A DNA stretch of 37,274 bases from Clostridium sulfidigenes. Its GTDB lineage: Bacteria > Bacillota > Clostridia > Clostridiales > Clostridiaceae. Under the pieces are notes generated by a model. It was given only the letters and a program-made list of their open reading frames with translations. It was not told the origin of the DNA and ran no database searches. Shown in pieces: positions 1 through 7,937 of the stretch. The DNA is taken from assembly GCF_000732635.1 (NCBI RefSeq), contig NZ_JPMD01000047.1, forward strand, positions 1 to 37,274, written 5' to 3'. How positions within the stretch are numbered: position 1 is the stretch's first letter; every line of letters begins with the position of its first letter. The position numbers and the translations under genes were made by a program.

Positions 1-79
1 TAGGTTTATCTTCCTGAAAATAGTCTGCGACCTCTTCATAAATGTCAGAGAGTAAAAGTTGATTTTTTAATTGAATCAT
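1..79 (-). CDS. Partial CDS, probable IS transposase N-terminus
   Basis: An ATG at 79-77 on the minus strand opens a frame that runs off the left edge after 26 codons. The protein begins MIQLKNQLLLSDIYEEV. A strong AGGAGG lies at 87-92, eight bases before the start. The opening resembles the N-terminus of DDE transposases of the IS1182-like group, which often begin with a short LKNQ..L.D.. segment. This is recollection of a family pattern over very few residues, so the product call is weak although the start itself is convincing. The ribosome site sits in a small dyad (AAGGA, four bases, TCCTT), which could reduce translation, as is common for transposases. Confidence 0.45.
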   Translation of the reverse strand, partial: MIQLKNQLLLSDIYEEVADYFQEDKP

Positions 80-186
80 AAAGGACTCCTCCTTGGGTAT
101 ATTTTGGGTTAGATAATAATATATTCGCCGTGAGGTGGGGGAAATCCTTTTTGATATAGCTTGTAAATCCTTGAACCCTAACGGGT

Positions 187-215
187 TTGAGGGTTATGCA
201 AGCGACTATTATTAT
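187..215 (+). promoter_or_regulatory. Candidate promoter for the nhaC operon
   Basis: TTGAGG at 187-192 and TATTAT at 210-215 are 17 bases apart, a good sigma-A layout, 25 bases before the antiporter start. A GC-rich hairpin (AACCC, loop TAAC, GGGTT) lies just upstream, around 174-187. If that hairpin belongs to the end of the left-edge insertion sequence, the operon may be driven by a promoter at the element's border. That last step is inference. Confidence 0.4.
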
Positions 216-240
216 ATAAATTAAGGGGGATATAAAGACA

Positions 241-1677
241 ATGAAAACGAATAACATTTCTCAGGAAAAACGACCTAGCTTTGGAGCAGCAATATTTATA
301 ATTCTTTTCTTATGTGTTGCAATGGCTTTACAAATTTTTGTTTTTAAACAAAACTATGCTACTCATATTACACTTATCATAGTAACAGCTGTTGCTGCAG
401 TAGTAGCATTAATATCTGGGTTTACATGGAAAGATATTGAAGATGGGATTGTATATGGATGTAATATTGCATTAGTACCAATGCTTATACTTATGCTTGT
501 AGGAGTTCTTATTGCTACATGGATTGCAGCCGGAACTATACCAACTCTTATATATTATGGGTTAAAAATAATATCTCCATCATTCTTTCTAGTTACATCA
601 GCATTAGTTTGTTCTATAGCTTCAGTTTCAACAGGAAGCAGTTACACTACAGGAGCTACATTTGGAGTTGCATTCATGGGAATAGGAATGGGACTAGGAA
701 TTCCAGCACCATTAACAGCAGGTGCAGTAATTTCAGGAGCTATTTTTGGTGATAAAATGTCTCCATTGTCAGATTCTACAAATCTGGCAGCTGGTGTGGC
801 AGAAGCTAACCTTTTTGATCATATTAAATCTATGTGTTATACTACAGGACCGGCTTTTATAATATCATTAGTGCTTTATGCATTTATAGGATTTCAATTT
901 AAAGCGGATGCTATAGATGCTTCACAAATTAATATTATACTTAACGGATTGAAAGATAACTTTACATTAAATCCATTAATGTTAATTCCACCAATTATAG
1001 TTGTTATTTTAGCAGTAAAAAAAGTTTCTGGACTTGCAGTAATGGTTATAGCATCTATTGTGGGATTAATATTTGCTGTGATATTTCAGGGGTTTGGAAT
1101 TGGAGAAATGCTTGGATTTATGAATGATGGATTCATATCTAGCACGGGAATTGCAGAGATCGATGCACTTCTAAGCCGAGGAGGACTTCAAAGCATGATG
1201 TGGACAATATCACTAGGATTTATTGGAATAAGTTTTGGTGGACTACTAGAAAAAACTAAAGTTTTAGGTGTTTTATTAGAAAAGATGTCAGGGCTAGTTA
1301 GTAAACAGGGAGGATTAATCACTACACATGTTATTTCATCTATTGCAGTTAATTTATTCTCTGCAAGTCAATATATAGCATTAATAATTCCAGGAAGAAT
1401 GCTTGTACCTGCTTATAAAAAACTTAAAATTCTTCCTCAAGTTTGTTCAAGAACTTGTGAAGATTCTGCAACGGTTACTTCACCATTGGTTCCATGGGGA
1501 TTATGCGGGGTATATTTTTCAGGAGTTTTAGGGGTCTCTACCATTGAATATATACCTTATGTATTTTTAGCATTACTTTGTCCTTTAATTACAATTATAT
1601 ATGCATATACTGATAAATTTGTATTTAAAGAAGGCGATATAAAATCTTCAAGTACTTATGAAAATAAATCTGTATAG
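241..1677 (+). CDS. nhaC: NhaC-family Na+/H+ antiporter
   Basis: A 478-residue integral membrane protein with about eleven hydrophobic segments, the usual length for NhaC. Residues around 175-185 carry GDKMSPLSDSTNLA, the characteristic NhaC motif in the ion-binding core. Serine- and threonine-rich stretches (STGSSYTTGATFG) and a late DSATVTSPLVPWG segment also fit the family. Members exchange Na+ for H+ across the cytoplasmic membrane. Some relatives exchange metabolites instead, such as malate/lactate. The ribosome site AGGGGG is at 224-229. The M20 hydrolase follows after 16 bases and an amidohydrolase lies further on, so this copy may carry an amino-acid-like substrate of those enzymes. 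The family is secure; the substrate is inference. Confidence 0.9.
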   Translation: MKTNNISQEKRPSFGAAIFIILFLCVAMALQIFVFKQNYATHITLIIVTAVAAVVALISGFTWKDIEDGIVYGCNIALVPMLILMLVGVLIATWIAAGTIPTLIYYGLKIISPSFFLVTSALVCSIASVSTGSSYTTGATFGVAFMGIGMGLGIPAPLTAGAVISGAIFGDKMSPLSDSTNLAAGVAEANLFDHIKSMCYTTGPAFIISLVLYAFIGFQFKADAIDASQINIILNGLKDNFTLNPLMLIPPIIVVILAVKKVSGLAVMVIASIVGLIFAVIFQGFGIGEMLGFMNDGFISSTGIAEIDALLSRGGLQSMMWTISLGFIGISFGGLLEKTKVLGVLLEKMSGLVSKQGGLITTHVISSIAVNLFSASQYIALIIPGRMLVPAYKKLKILPQVCSRTCEDSATVTSPLVPWGLCGVYFSGVLGVSTIEYIPYVFLALLCPLITIIYAYTDKFVFKEGDIKSSSTYENKSV

Positions 1678-1693
1678 TTAGGGGTATATACTT

Positions 1694-2902
1694 ATGAAAA
1701 GAACAGCAATTGATTATATAAATAAAGAAAGTGTTACGTGTCTTTTAAAAACACTTGTTAATATTCCGAGTCCTTACTTTCATGAAAAGGAAATCATGGA
1801 TACTGTTTATGCCTGGCTAGAAGAGCATAACCTAAGCCCACAATTTCATCACTACAATGAAAAGAAAATTACTCAATTTCAAGGACTAAATGTTATAGGT
1901 ACTATTAAGGGGAAAAAACATGGACCTAAAGTTTATTTCAATGGACATATAGATACTGTAAATCAGTGTAATGGATGGGATACAGATCCATTTAAAGCTG
2001 TAATTAAAGAGGGAAAGCTTTATGGATTAGGAGCTTTAGACATGAAATCCGGAGTAGTAGCTATAATGCTTGCCCTTGAAGCTTTCAAGTCACTTCATAA
2101 TGACTTTAGTGGAGAAATTGTTTATTCAATTGTTTCTGATGAAGAAGGACCATATGGATTAGGTACAGATGCAGTTATAAGGGATGGTATTACAGATAAT
2201 GTTGATGTGGCAATAGTAACAGAACCTAGTAGTGGATTTTGTAAGAAACCTTTTCCATGTGTTTGTTTAGGGGCAAGAGGTGGATTCAATTATATTGTAA
2301 CTTTAAAGGGAAAATCATCGCATGCAGCAAATCCTGAAAGAGGAATAAATGCATTAGTCGATTCTGCAAAATTAATGATAGAGCTTGAAAAGTCATCTCT
2401 TATTGAAGATGAAAAGTTAGGTAAGGGTTCAATATGTATTTTAGGATGCAATAGCAAAAATGAAGCTTGTAGTGTACCAGATGAAGCATCTTTTACAGTA
2501 TTTAGACATGTAGTTAATGGCGAGGATGAAGATTATGTTAAGAAAGAATTATTTAATGCTGTAGGAAGAGCTGGTATTAGTTCTAAGGTTGAATATTCAT
2601 TAAGAGAACATCCCAATGAAGAGACTAAGGGGTTTCTTCCATATACTATTGATGAAAATAACTCATATGTTGAAAAATTCATAGAAAGCGTAGAGGAAGC
2701 TTCTAAGAAGAAGTGCACTATTGACTATTTTAAAAGTATAGGAGATTTTAATTATGTAGGTTCAAGATTAAAGGTTCCAACTATAATATTTGGTCCTGAT
2801 GGAGGTAACTATCATACAAGTAATGAATATGTGATAATAGATACTGTAACAGAAACAGCTTTGTCTATTTACAATTATTTATGTAACCTTCTATGTAATT
2901 AG
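1694..2902 (+). CDS. M20 family metallopeptidase (ArgE/DapE-like deacylase)
   Basis: A 402-residue cytosolic M20 peptidase, close to the YgeY-type group of ArgE/DapE/ACY1 hydrolases. The metal site is visible: GHIDTV (His85, Asp87), ALDMKSG (Asp116), DEEG (catalytic Glu150 and ligand Glu151), TEPSS (Glu177), and a late GGNYHTSNE histidine near residue 377. The dimerisation lid lies between, with GARGGFNYIVTLKGKSSHA typical of the family. These two-metal enzymes cleave N-acyl amino acids, dipeptides or carbamoyl groups. It is read from AGGGGT 16 bases after the antiporter, almost certainly in the same transcript. The exact substrate cannot be read from sequence; N-acyl or carbamoyl amino acids are plausible. 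Confidence 0.9.
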   Translation: MKRTAIDYINKESVTCLLKTLVNIPSPYFHEKEIMDTVYAWLEEHNLSPQFHHYNEKKITQFQGLNVIGTIKGKKHGPKVYFNGHIDTVNQCNGWDTDPFKAVIKEGKLYGLGALDMKSGVVAIMLALEAFKSLHNDFSGEIVYSIVSDEEGPYGLGTDAVIRDGITDNVDVAIVTEPSSGFCKKPFPCVCLGARGGFNYIVTLKGKSSHAANPERGINALVDSAKLMIELEKSSLIEDEKLGKGSICILGCNSKNEACSVPDEASFTVFRHVVNGEDEDYVKKELFNAVGRAGISSKVEYSLREHPNEETKGFLPYTIDENNSYVEKFIESVEEASKKKCTIDYFKSIGDFNYVGSRLKVPTIIFGPDGGNYHTSNEYVIIDTVTETALSIYNYLCNLLCN

Positions 2903-2932
2903 AATTCTGTAGATTGTTAAAAGATTTTAAGG

Positions 2933-2979
2933 AGAGGTAACGTTAAAAGTTTTATTAAAACATTTTAGCGGCCTCTTTT
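2933..2979 (+). terminator. Hairpin with short T run after the M20 gene
   Basis: AGAGG at 2933-2937 pairs with CCTCT at 2972-2976, with an inner AT-rich stem between them, followed by TTTT. This may be a partial terminator separating the first two genes from the amidohydrolase. The stem is imperfect. Confidence 0.4.
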
Positions 2980-2984
2980 AAATA

Positions 2985-3013
2985 TGTATTAATAAAATTA
3001 TAAGTGTTATAAT
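2985..3013 (+). promoter_or_regulatory. Candidate extended -10 promoter for the amidohydrolase
   Basis: TATAAT at 3008-3013 is preceded by TGT, giving an extended -10. The -35 element is poor. It lies 32 bases upstream of the amidohydrolase start and would give that gene and the BTAD regulator their own transcript. Confidence 0.45.
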
Positions 3014-3045
3014 GGGGTATATAATGAAAATTCGAGGTTGTTAAT

Positions 3046-4599
3046 ATGGCTGACTTAATTTTATATAATGGGAATATAATAACTTTTTCAGAGATGCAAT
3101 GCTTTCAGTGGATTGCAATTAAAAATAAAATGATAACACAAATGGGATTTGAAGAAGATTACTTACATATAGCAGATAATAACACAGAGCTAATAGATTT
3201 AAAAGGAATGACTGTGCTTCCAGGATTTTATGATAGCCATGTTCATCTTGTTCAAACGGGATTGAATTCTATCAGTGTTGATTTAAGCAATGCTACAAGT
3301 TTTGATGAAATTTTTAAGCTTATTAAGAAATATTGTGATACTGCACCAAAGGATACCTTAGTTAGAGCAACAGGTCTAGATGAAACTAAACTTAAAGAGA
3401 AGAGACTTCCAACAAGATATGAAATTGATAAAGTTTCTCCAGATCATCCAGTTTGGATAAATAGAAAAGAGTATCATACTAGTATTTTAAATTCCTTAGC
3501 ATTACACAAATTTACTATACCTTTAAATCTTAAAGGTGTAGTAAAGAATGAAGCTAATATTCCAACTGGTGTCCTTACCCATACTGCGAATGCATTAGTT
3601 AGAAAGCAGATATTGGAAAGTATTAGTAATAAAGCGCGATTTTCTGCAGTAAATAATACTTTAAAAAGTGCTATTGCGAAAGGTGTAACTACAATTAATG
3701 CTATGGAGGGGGGATATACTTTCCATGATAAGGATGCAGAGTTTATTTTTGATACAAAGGATGATTATCCAATAGATATCATATTATTTTATCAAACTAT
3801 TAATGTGGATAAGGTGATGGAGAAAAAATTAAATAGGATTGGTGGAAGTATTTTTTTAGATGGATCTTTTGGTTCAAGAACAGCAGCGTTATGTGAACCA
3901 TATGAGGATGATGTTACCAAATCAGGTATACTATATTATACCCAAGAAGAATTAAATGCATTTGTATTGAAATGCTATGAAAATAATATTCAGTTAGGTA
4001 CTCATGCTATAGGTGAATTAGCTATTGAGCAAATAATTTCTGCCCATGAATTTGCAAATAGTATATATCCAAATAGAAATCTTCGTCATAGAATAGAGCA
4101 TTTTGAACTTCCATCTAATGAACATATTAACCGTGCAAAAAAGTTAGGATTGATTGCATCTGTTCAACCTACCTATGAATATTTTTGGGGGGGAAAAGGG
4201 AAGATGTATGAGAAGCGATTGGGAAAAGAACGAACTAGAAAGACCAATCCATATAGAACTATGATTCGTGGTAATCTTATAGTTTGTGGAGGTTCTGATA
4301 GTGATGTAACTCCAATTGATCCATTATTAGGTATTTATTCTGCAGTAAATCATCCTAATGAAAATGAGAGAATAACTGTGTTAGAAGCTATAAAGATTTT
4401 TACTATTAATAGTGCCTATGCAGTATTTGAAGAGGATAAAAAGGGATCTATAGAAGTAGGAAAGTATGCTGATTTAGTTATATTAGATAAAAATCCCCTT
4501 AGTATAGATACCAAGGAAATTAACGATATAGATGTTGTGGCAACTATTAAAGAAGGTAATATACTATATGAATGCGGACTTAGACCGGATACTTATTAG
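3046..4599 (+). CDS. YtcJ-like metal-dependent amidohydrolase
   Basis: A 517-residue member of the amidohydrolase superfamily (Amidohydro_3, YtcJ-like). The N-terminal beta-sandwich strand opens with ADLILYNGNIIT. The first metal site DSHVHL (His65, His67) follows TVLPGF. Later motifs are GTHAIGELA, RIEHFE, and CGGSDSDVTPIDPLLGI with the catalytic Asp. The C-terminus returns to the sandwich (KGSIEVGKYADLVILDKNPL). Members hydrolyse amides, formamides or cyclic amide bonds in the cytosol. The ribosome site is GAGG, nine bases before the ATG. The gene sits between an M20 hydrolase and a regulator read after 17 bases, so it probably helps break down the same compound class. The substrate is unknown. 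Confidence 0.88.
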   Translation: MADLILYNGNIITFSEMQCFQWIAIKNKMITQMGFEEDYLHIADNNTELIDLKGMTVLPGFYDSHVHLVQTGLNSISVDLSNATSFDEIFKLIKKYCDTAPKDTLVRATGLDETKLKEKRLPTRYEIDKVSPDHPVWINRKEYHTSILNSLALHKFTIPLNLKGVVKNEANIPTGVLTHTANALVRKQILESISNKARFSAVNNTLKSAIAKGVTTINAMEGGYTFHDKDAEFIFDTKDDYPIDIILFYQTINVDKVMEKKLNRIGGSIFLDGSFGSRTAALCEPYEDDVTKSGILYYTQEELNAFVLKCYENNIQLGTHAIGELAIEQIISAHEFANSIYPNRNLRHRIEHFELPSNEHINRAKKLGLIASVQPTYEYFWGGKGKMYEKRLGKERTRKTNPYRTMIRGNLIVCGGSDSDVTPIDPLLGIYSAVNHPNENERITVLEAIKIFTINSAYAVFEEDKKGSIEVGKYADLVILDKNPLSIDTKEINDIDVVATIKEGNILYECGLRPDTY

Positions 4600-4616
4600 T
4601 TAGTAGGTGATAAATA

Positions 4617-5825
4617 TTGAGTAGAGTTCATATATATCTTTTAGGTGAAGTAGATATCAAAGTAGATGGTGTAAGTGTAACCGATAAGCTTAGCAACAAG
4701 GCAATAGGATTGCTTTCCTTTTTATGCACTAATAAAGGTAAAAAATTTACTAGAGATAGGCTTTGTACATTTTTCTGGAATAATACAACTATTGAAAATG
4801 CTAGATATAATCTAAGATATAGTCTTTGGGTATTACGTAAAATATTTAATCGAGGGGATTGTGATTTATTTATTAGTTCAAAGGATAGTTGTATGATAAA
4901 TCCAGAATTTGATTATTATATAGATGTTCTACATATTAATTATATAATGGAAAATTGTACACATGAAGAAAATCCTATATTATCTTTAGAAAAATGTAAG
5001 GATATTTATAATGGTGAATTTCTTCAAGGTTTTTATTTGAAGAATTGTCCTGATTTTAATGATTGGATTTTCTTTGAGAGAGAAAAATATCAGGAGTGTT
5101 ATAGCACATTGTTATTTAAATTATCTAAGCTATATTCAGAAAATAGTATGTATAATGATTCTATTATAGTATTAAATGAAGTACTAAAACTTAATCCCTA
5201 TAGAGAAGATATTTATTTGGAATTAATGAATTTACATATACAAACTAATGATATACAAGCTGCTTTAAAGGAGTATAAGAAATGCGAGTATATTTTAAGA
5301 GAAGAGTTAAACATACGTCCTAGTGAAGAAGTTATAAACTATTACAAAAACATCATTTGTAATAGTGAAAATACAAAAACAAATTTTTATAGGGTAGATA
5401 AAATTAAGATGAATAATGTTAAAAAAACTAGTATAATTGTACAGTGTTATCCTATAAATAAGATTAAATATTTTGGTATAGCATGTATAGTGGAAAAAAT
5501 TATGCAGAGGTATTCAATTGAGCAGTTAATGGATTTAGATGAGTTTATTCTAAAGGATCTGTTAAGAATACAGCCAAAAGTTTTGTTAATAAATAAAAAT
5601 CTAAGAATTGAAGATAATTTAAACCATTATAACGAGGAGAATAGAATTTATTTTTCTTTCGAAAGTTTACTTTTATATATTGAGAAAGTTTATCCTATAG
5701 AAATTCATATTAAAAATGTTAGTAATATTGATGATGTATCGCACAATATACTTAAATTATTTAGTTTAAAAAACCCAGAATGTAAAATAAAAATCTTAGT
5801 AGATGGTAACAAAATTATATTATAG
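4617..5825 (+). CDS. BTAD/SARP-like transcriptional regulator
   Basis: A 402-residue protein from a TTG start with AGGTGA just upstream. Residues 1-95 fit an OmpR/SARP-type winged helix (IYLLGEVDIKVDG at the start, then RDRLCTFFWNN..ARYNLRYSLWVLRK). Residues about 100-245 are helical repeats of the bacterial transcriptional activator domain, with the familiar YNGEFLQGF and LNPYREDIYLELMNLH..N....ALKEYKKCE segments. Residues 270-402 match nothing I recognise. Its position 17 bases after the amidohydrolase suggests a local activator of the hydrolase operon. Proteins of this class are best known from actinomycetes but are scattered in clostridia. No ATPase or sensor domain is present, so the signal must act through the C-terminal part. 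Confidence 0.8.
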   Translation: MSRVHIYLLGEVDIKVDGVSVTDKLSNKAIGLLSFLCTNKGKKFTRDRLCTFFWNNTTIENARYNLRYSLWVLRKIFNRGDCDLFISSKDSCMINPEFDYYIDVLHINYIMENCTHEENPILSLEKCKDIYNGEFLQGFYLKNCPDFNDWIFFEREKYQECYSTLLFKLSKLYSENSMYNDSIIVLNEVLKLNPYREDIYLELMNLHIQTNDIQAALKEYKKCEYILREELNIRPSEEVINYYKNIICNSENTKTNFYRVDKIKMNNVKKTSIIVQCYPINKIKYFGIACIVEKIMQRYSIEQLMDLDEFILKDLLRIQPKVLLINKNLRIEDNLNHYNEENRIYFSFESLLLYIEKVYPIEIHIKNVSNIDDVSHNILKLFSLKNPECKIKILVDGNKIIL

Positions 5826-5918
5826 ATAGAATCAAAATAAGACTTTAACAAGACGAATAAAATGAGTATTATCAGATATATTTAAATCTATAGGAAAAAA
5901 TTTCATGAATAAAAGGTG

Positions 5919-5947
5919 TTGACTATTAAATTAAAATAGGATACTAT
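5919..5947 (+). promoter_or_regulatory. Sigma-A promoter of the T-box leader
   Basis: TTGACT at 5919-5924 and TACTAT at 5942-5947 are 17 bases apart, a near-consensus layout. Transcription would start near 5954, just before the T-box stem I. Confidence 0.75.
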
Positions 5948-5953
5948 GATAAC

Positions 5954-6229
5954 AGTTAAATATGAATTTACAAATGCAACGAAAAGGGAAAGTAATTAGT
6001 ATAAGTTATTACAGAGAGGGTTAGTTTGCTGAAATAACCTATAATAAGTATTAGTGAAGTGCCCCTTGGAGCAGAAAAGCCGAAGCAAGTAGGTTTTTAT
6101 GGGAACTCCCATTACAGAGTTAGGGTATGTAGTACCTAAAATGAGATGGATATTTTTATATCTAATAAGAGTGGAACCGCGGAAGTATACCTTCTGCCTC
6201 TGTATATTACAGGGGCAGAAGGTTTTTTG
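5954..6229 (+). promoter_or_regulatory. T-box riboswitch, probably tRNA-Cys specific
   Basis: All hallmarks are visible. The lower stem I arm is AAAAGGG at about 5982-5988, with the AGTA internal loop after it. The distal AGAGAGGG..GCTGAAA element spans about 6012-6036. The specifier side reads GTGAAGTGCCCC. The T-box AGAGTGGAACCGCGG is at 6168-6182, followed by a terminator. In known T-boxes the codon follows GAA plus one base, which gives TGC here, a cysteine codon. The acceptor-binding bulge TGGA would pair with a tRNA discriminator U, as in tRNA-Cys (also Gly and Thr). Uncharged tRNA-Cys should therefore stabilise the antiterminator and turn on the transporter at 6375. The T-box is certain; the amino acid is a reasoned assignment. 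Confidence 0.92.
6190..6229 (+). terminator. T-box attenuator hairpin
   Basis: A 15-bp stem (CCTTCTGCCTCTGTA at 6190-6204 with TACAGGGGCAGAAGG at 6208-6222, one G-T pair) is followed by TTTTTT. This is the terminator that competes with the T-box antiterminator. Confidence 0.93.
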
Positions 6230-6374
6230 TTCTATAAGTTTATGGGTAAAATTGGTAGCTTATAGAATTTTGCTGGCCAGCAAAGAACAAATGAAATAAG
6301 GAAGCTCTACTAAAATGCTTATAAGTAAATTCAAAATTACTAAACAAAATAAAAAAATAAAAGGAGATTTTAAA

Positions 6375-7664
6375 ATGAATATAAATCTAATATTAGCAGT
6401 AATACTATCATTACTAGCAGTGTTTACCATATATGCAGTTGAAGAAAAGACTAATAAATTTACTTATACTACATTAACAGCACTGGCTTTAGGAGTTATT
6501 TTAGGAGTAATATTTAAAGAAAACATTTTGTTTTTAGATATAGTTGGAAAAGGATATATGTCCTTAATTAAAATGATAGTTGTACCTTTAGTTATGGTTT
6601 CACTAATTACAAGTATAGTTAGACTAAAGAATTTAGATACATTAAAGTCTATAGGAATTAAAACACTAGGAATTTTATTAGGAACTACAGGTATAGCAGC
6701 AGCTATAGGAATTGTAGTAGCTAAGGTATTTAACTTAGGACAAGGATTAACTTTTCCGGGAGCAGAAGACTTTGTAGCTAGGGAAATACCTACATTTACT
6801 CAAGTGCTAGTGGACATGCTACCATCAAATCCAATAGCAGCTATAGTAGATAATAGAATAATTCCCATAGTTATATTCTCACTATTTGTAGCTATAGCTT
6901 TAGTTACAGAAGATAATATAAATCCAACTAAAGCAAAACCTTTTAAAGATTTTGTGTTATCAGCTCATACTATAGTATCAAGAATAACTCAAATAGTATT
7001 AAAATTTATACCTTATGGAGTTTTTGCTTTAATTGCAAAGGCTGTAGCAAGCAATGGATTAGAAACTATTAAATCCTTAATATGGGTTATTGCAGCAGTT
7101 TATATAGCAGCTATACTTCAGTTTATAGTGGTTTATACTCCACTTATCACTTTTATAGCGAAGAAAAATCCTTTAAAATTCTTCAAGGGAATCTTCCCAG
7201 CTCAAACAATGGCTTTTACAAGTCAAAGTAGCTATGGAACACTACCAGTAACTATAAAATCTTTAGTTGAAGGAGCTGGAGTATCTGAAAATATTGCTAG
7301 CTTTGTAGCACCTCTTGGATCAACTATAGGAATGAATGGTTGTGGAGGATTATATCCAGCTATAGTAGCTATATTTGTTGCTAATGTATTTAATGTAGAT
7401 ATGACAATGTACTCATATATTTTAATAGTATTAACTACTATAATATCTTCAATAGGTATTGCAGGAGTTCCAGGAGCAGCAACTATGTCTACAACAGTAG
7501 TATTAGCAACATTAGGATTACCTATAGAAGGTATGGCAATGATAATTGCCGTTGATTCTATAATTGATATGATGAGAACAGCAACTAATGTTACAGGCTC
7601 TGCAGTAGCAGCTTTAGTAGTAGATGAAACAGAAAAGAGAAAAGTTGCCAAAAAGAACAAATAG
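6375..7664 (+). CDS. tcyP: TcyP-like L-cystine symporter (DAACS family)
   Basis: A 429-residue transporter of the dicarboxylate/amino acid:cation symporter family. The start chosen is the ATG at 6375 behind AAAGGAG, not the upstream ATG at 6315, which lacks a ribosome site. Segments shared with Bacillus TcyP are visible: GKGYMSLIKMIVVPLVMVSLI near the start, TGIAAAIGI, the re-entrant-loop serines in AFTSQSSYGTLP, MNGCGGLYPAIVAI, and the late DSIIDMMRTATNVTGS substrate-binding helix. About eight membrane helices and two hairpins are expected. The preceding T-box reads a cysteine codon, which independently favours cystine over glutamate or C4-acids. The leader makes expression rise when cysteine runs short. 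The gene is monocistronic, closed by a strong terminator. Confidence 0.85.
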   Translation: MNINLILAVILSLLAVFTIYAVEEKTNKFTYTTLTALALGVILGVIFKENILFLDIVGKGYMSLIKMIVVPLVMVSLITSIVRLKNLDTLKSIGIKTLGILLGTTGIAAAIGIVVAKVFNLGQGLTFPGAEDFVAREIPTFTQVLVDMLPSNPIAAIVDNRIIPIVIFSLFVAIALVTEDNINPTKAKPFKDFVLSAHTIVSRITQIVLKFIPYGVFALIAKAVASNGLETIKSLIWVIAAVYIAAILQFIVVYTPLITFIAKKNPLKFFKGIFPAQTMAFTSQSSYGTLPVTIKSLVEGAGVSENIASFVAPLGSTIGMNGCGGLYPAIVAIFVANVFNVDMTMYSYILIVLTTIISSIGIAGVPGAATMSTTVVLATLGLPIEGMAMIIAVDSIIDMMRTATNVTGSAVAALVVDETEKRKVAKKNK

Positions 7665-7751
7665 TAAACGAATATATCATTATAATATTTAAACACATTT
7701 TAACAGTGAGTTAAACTAAATTCTGAAAACAAATAATAATAAATTCAAAAA

Positions 7752-7793
7752 AACTTCATCCTAAAGATAATTAGCTTTAGGATGAAGTTTTTT
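7752..7793 (+). terminator. Rho-independent terminator after tcyP
   Basis: A perfect 15-bp stem (AACTTCATCCTAAAG and its complement) with an eight-base loop, followed by TTTTTT. A-rich sequence on the other side makes it potentially bidirectional. Confidence 0.92.
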
Positions 7794-7837
7794 ATATGCA
7801 ACTTAGCATAGGATTTATGCAGCTTAGAAGGATATGA

Positions 7838-7866
7838 TTGTCTTAATAAATTTTAAAGAATATACT
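7838..7866 (+). promoter_or_regulatory. Promoter of the LytTR operon
   Basis: TTGTCT at 7838-7843 and TATACT at 7861-7866 are separated by 17 bases. Predicted transcription starts near 7873, leaving a 65-base leader that holds the repeats at 7886-7920. Confidence 0.65.
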
Positions 7867-7885
7867 TAAATTATAGATTATAGAT

Positions 7886-7920
7886 AATTTGAATTTTTTA
7901 ACTGGTTAAAGAATTTGAAT
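7886..7920. promoter_or_regulatory. Candidate operator: direct repeats around a dyad
   Basis: AATTTGAAT occurs at 7886-7894 and again at 7912-7920, 26 bases apart. Between them TTTAAC, TG, GTTAAA forms a dyad at 7897-7910. LytTR proteins bind paired direct repeats upstream of their own operons. This set lies downstream of the predicted start, where binding could block elongation. A role as the LytTR site is inference. Confidence 0.4.
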
Positions 7921-7937
7921 AGAAAGGAAGGCGTTAA

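Noticed and set aside
109..219. Weak inverted similarity of ATAATAATA-type sequence on both sides, as possible IS ends
   Set aside because: The match needs gaps and is mostly AT-rich, so it is not strong enough to call terminal repeats.
45..257. A 70-residue minus-strand reading frame overlapping the antiporter start
   Set aside because: No ribosome site, overlaps both the transposase start in another frame and nhaC. The convincing minus-strand start is at 79.
5981..6060. GTG as the T-box specifier (valine) instead of TGC
   Set aside because: In the T-boxes I can recall, the codon follows GAA plus one base, which selects TGC, and the TGGA bulge and the cystine-type gene agree.
6099..6299. 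A 66-residue plus-strand reading frame
   Set aside because: It lies entirely within the T-box leader and its terminator, which explain the sequence.
7232..7696. A 154-residue minus-strand frame opposite the cystine symporter
   Set aside because: It is the antisense shadow of a clear transporter gene and has no ribosome site.
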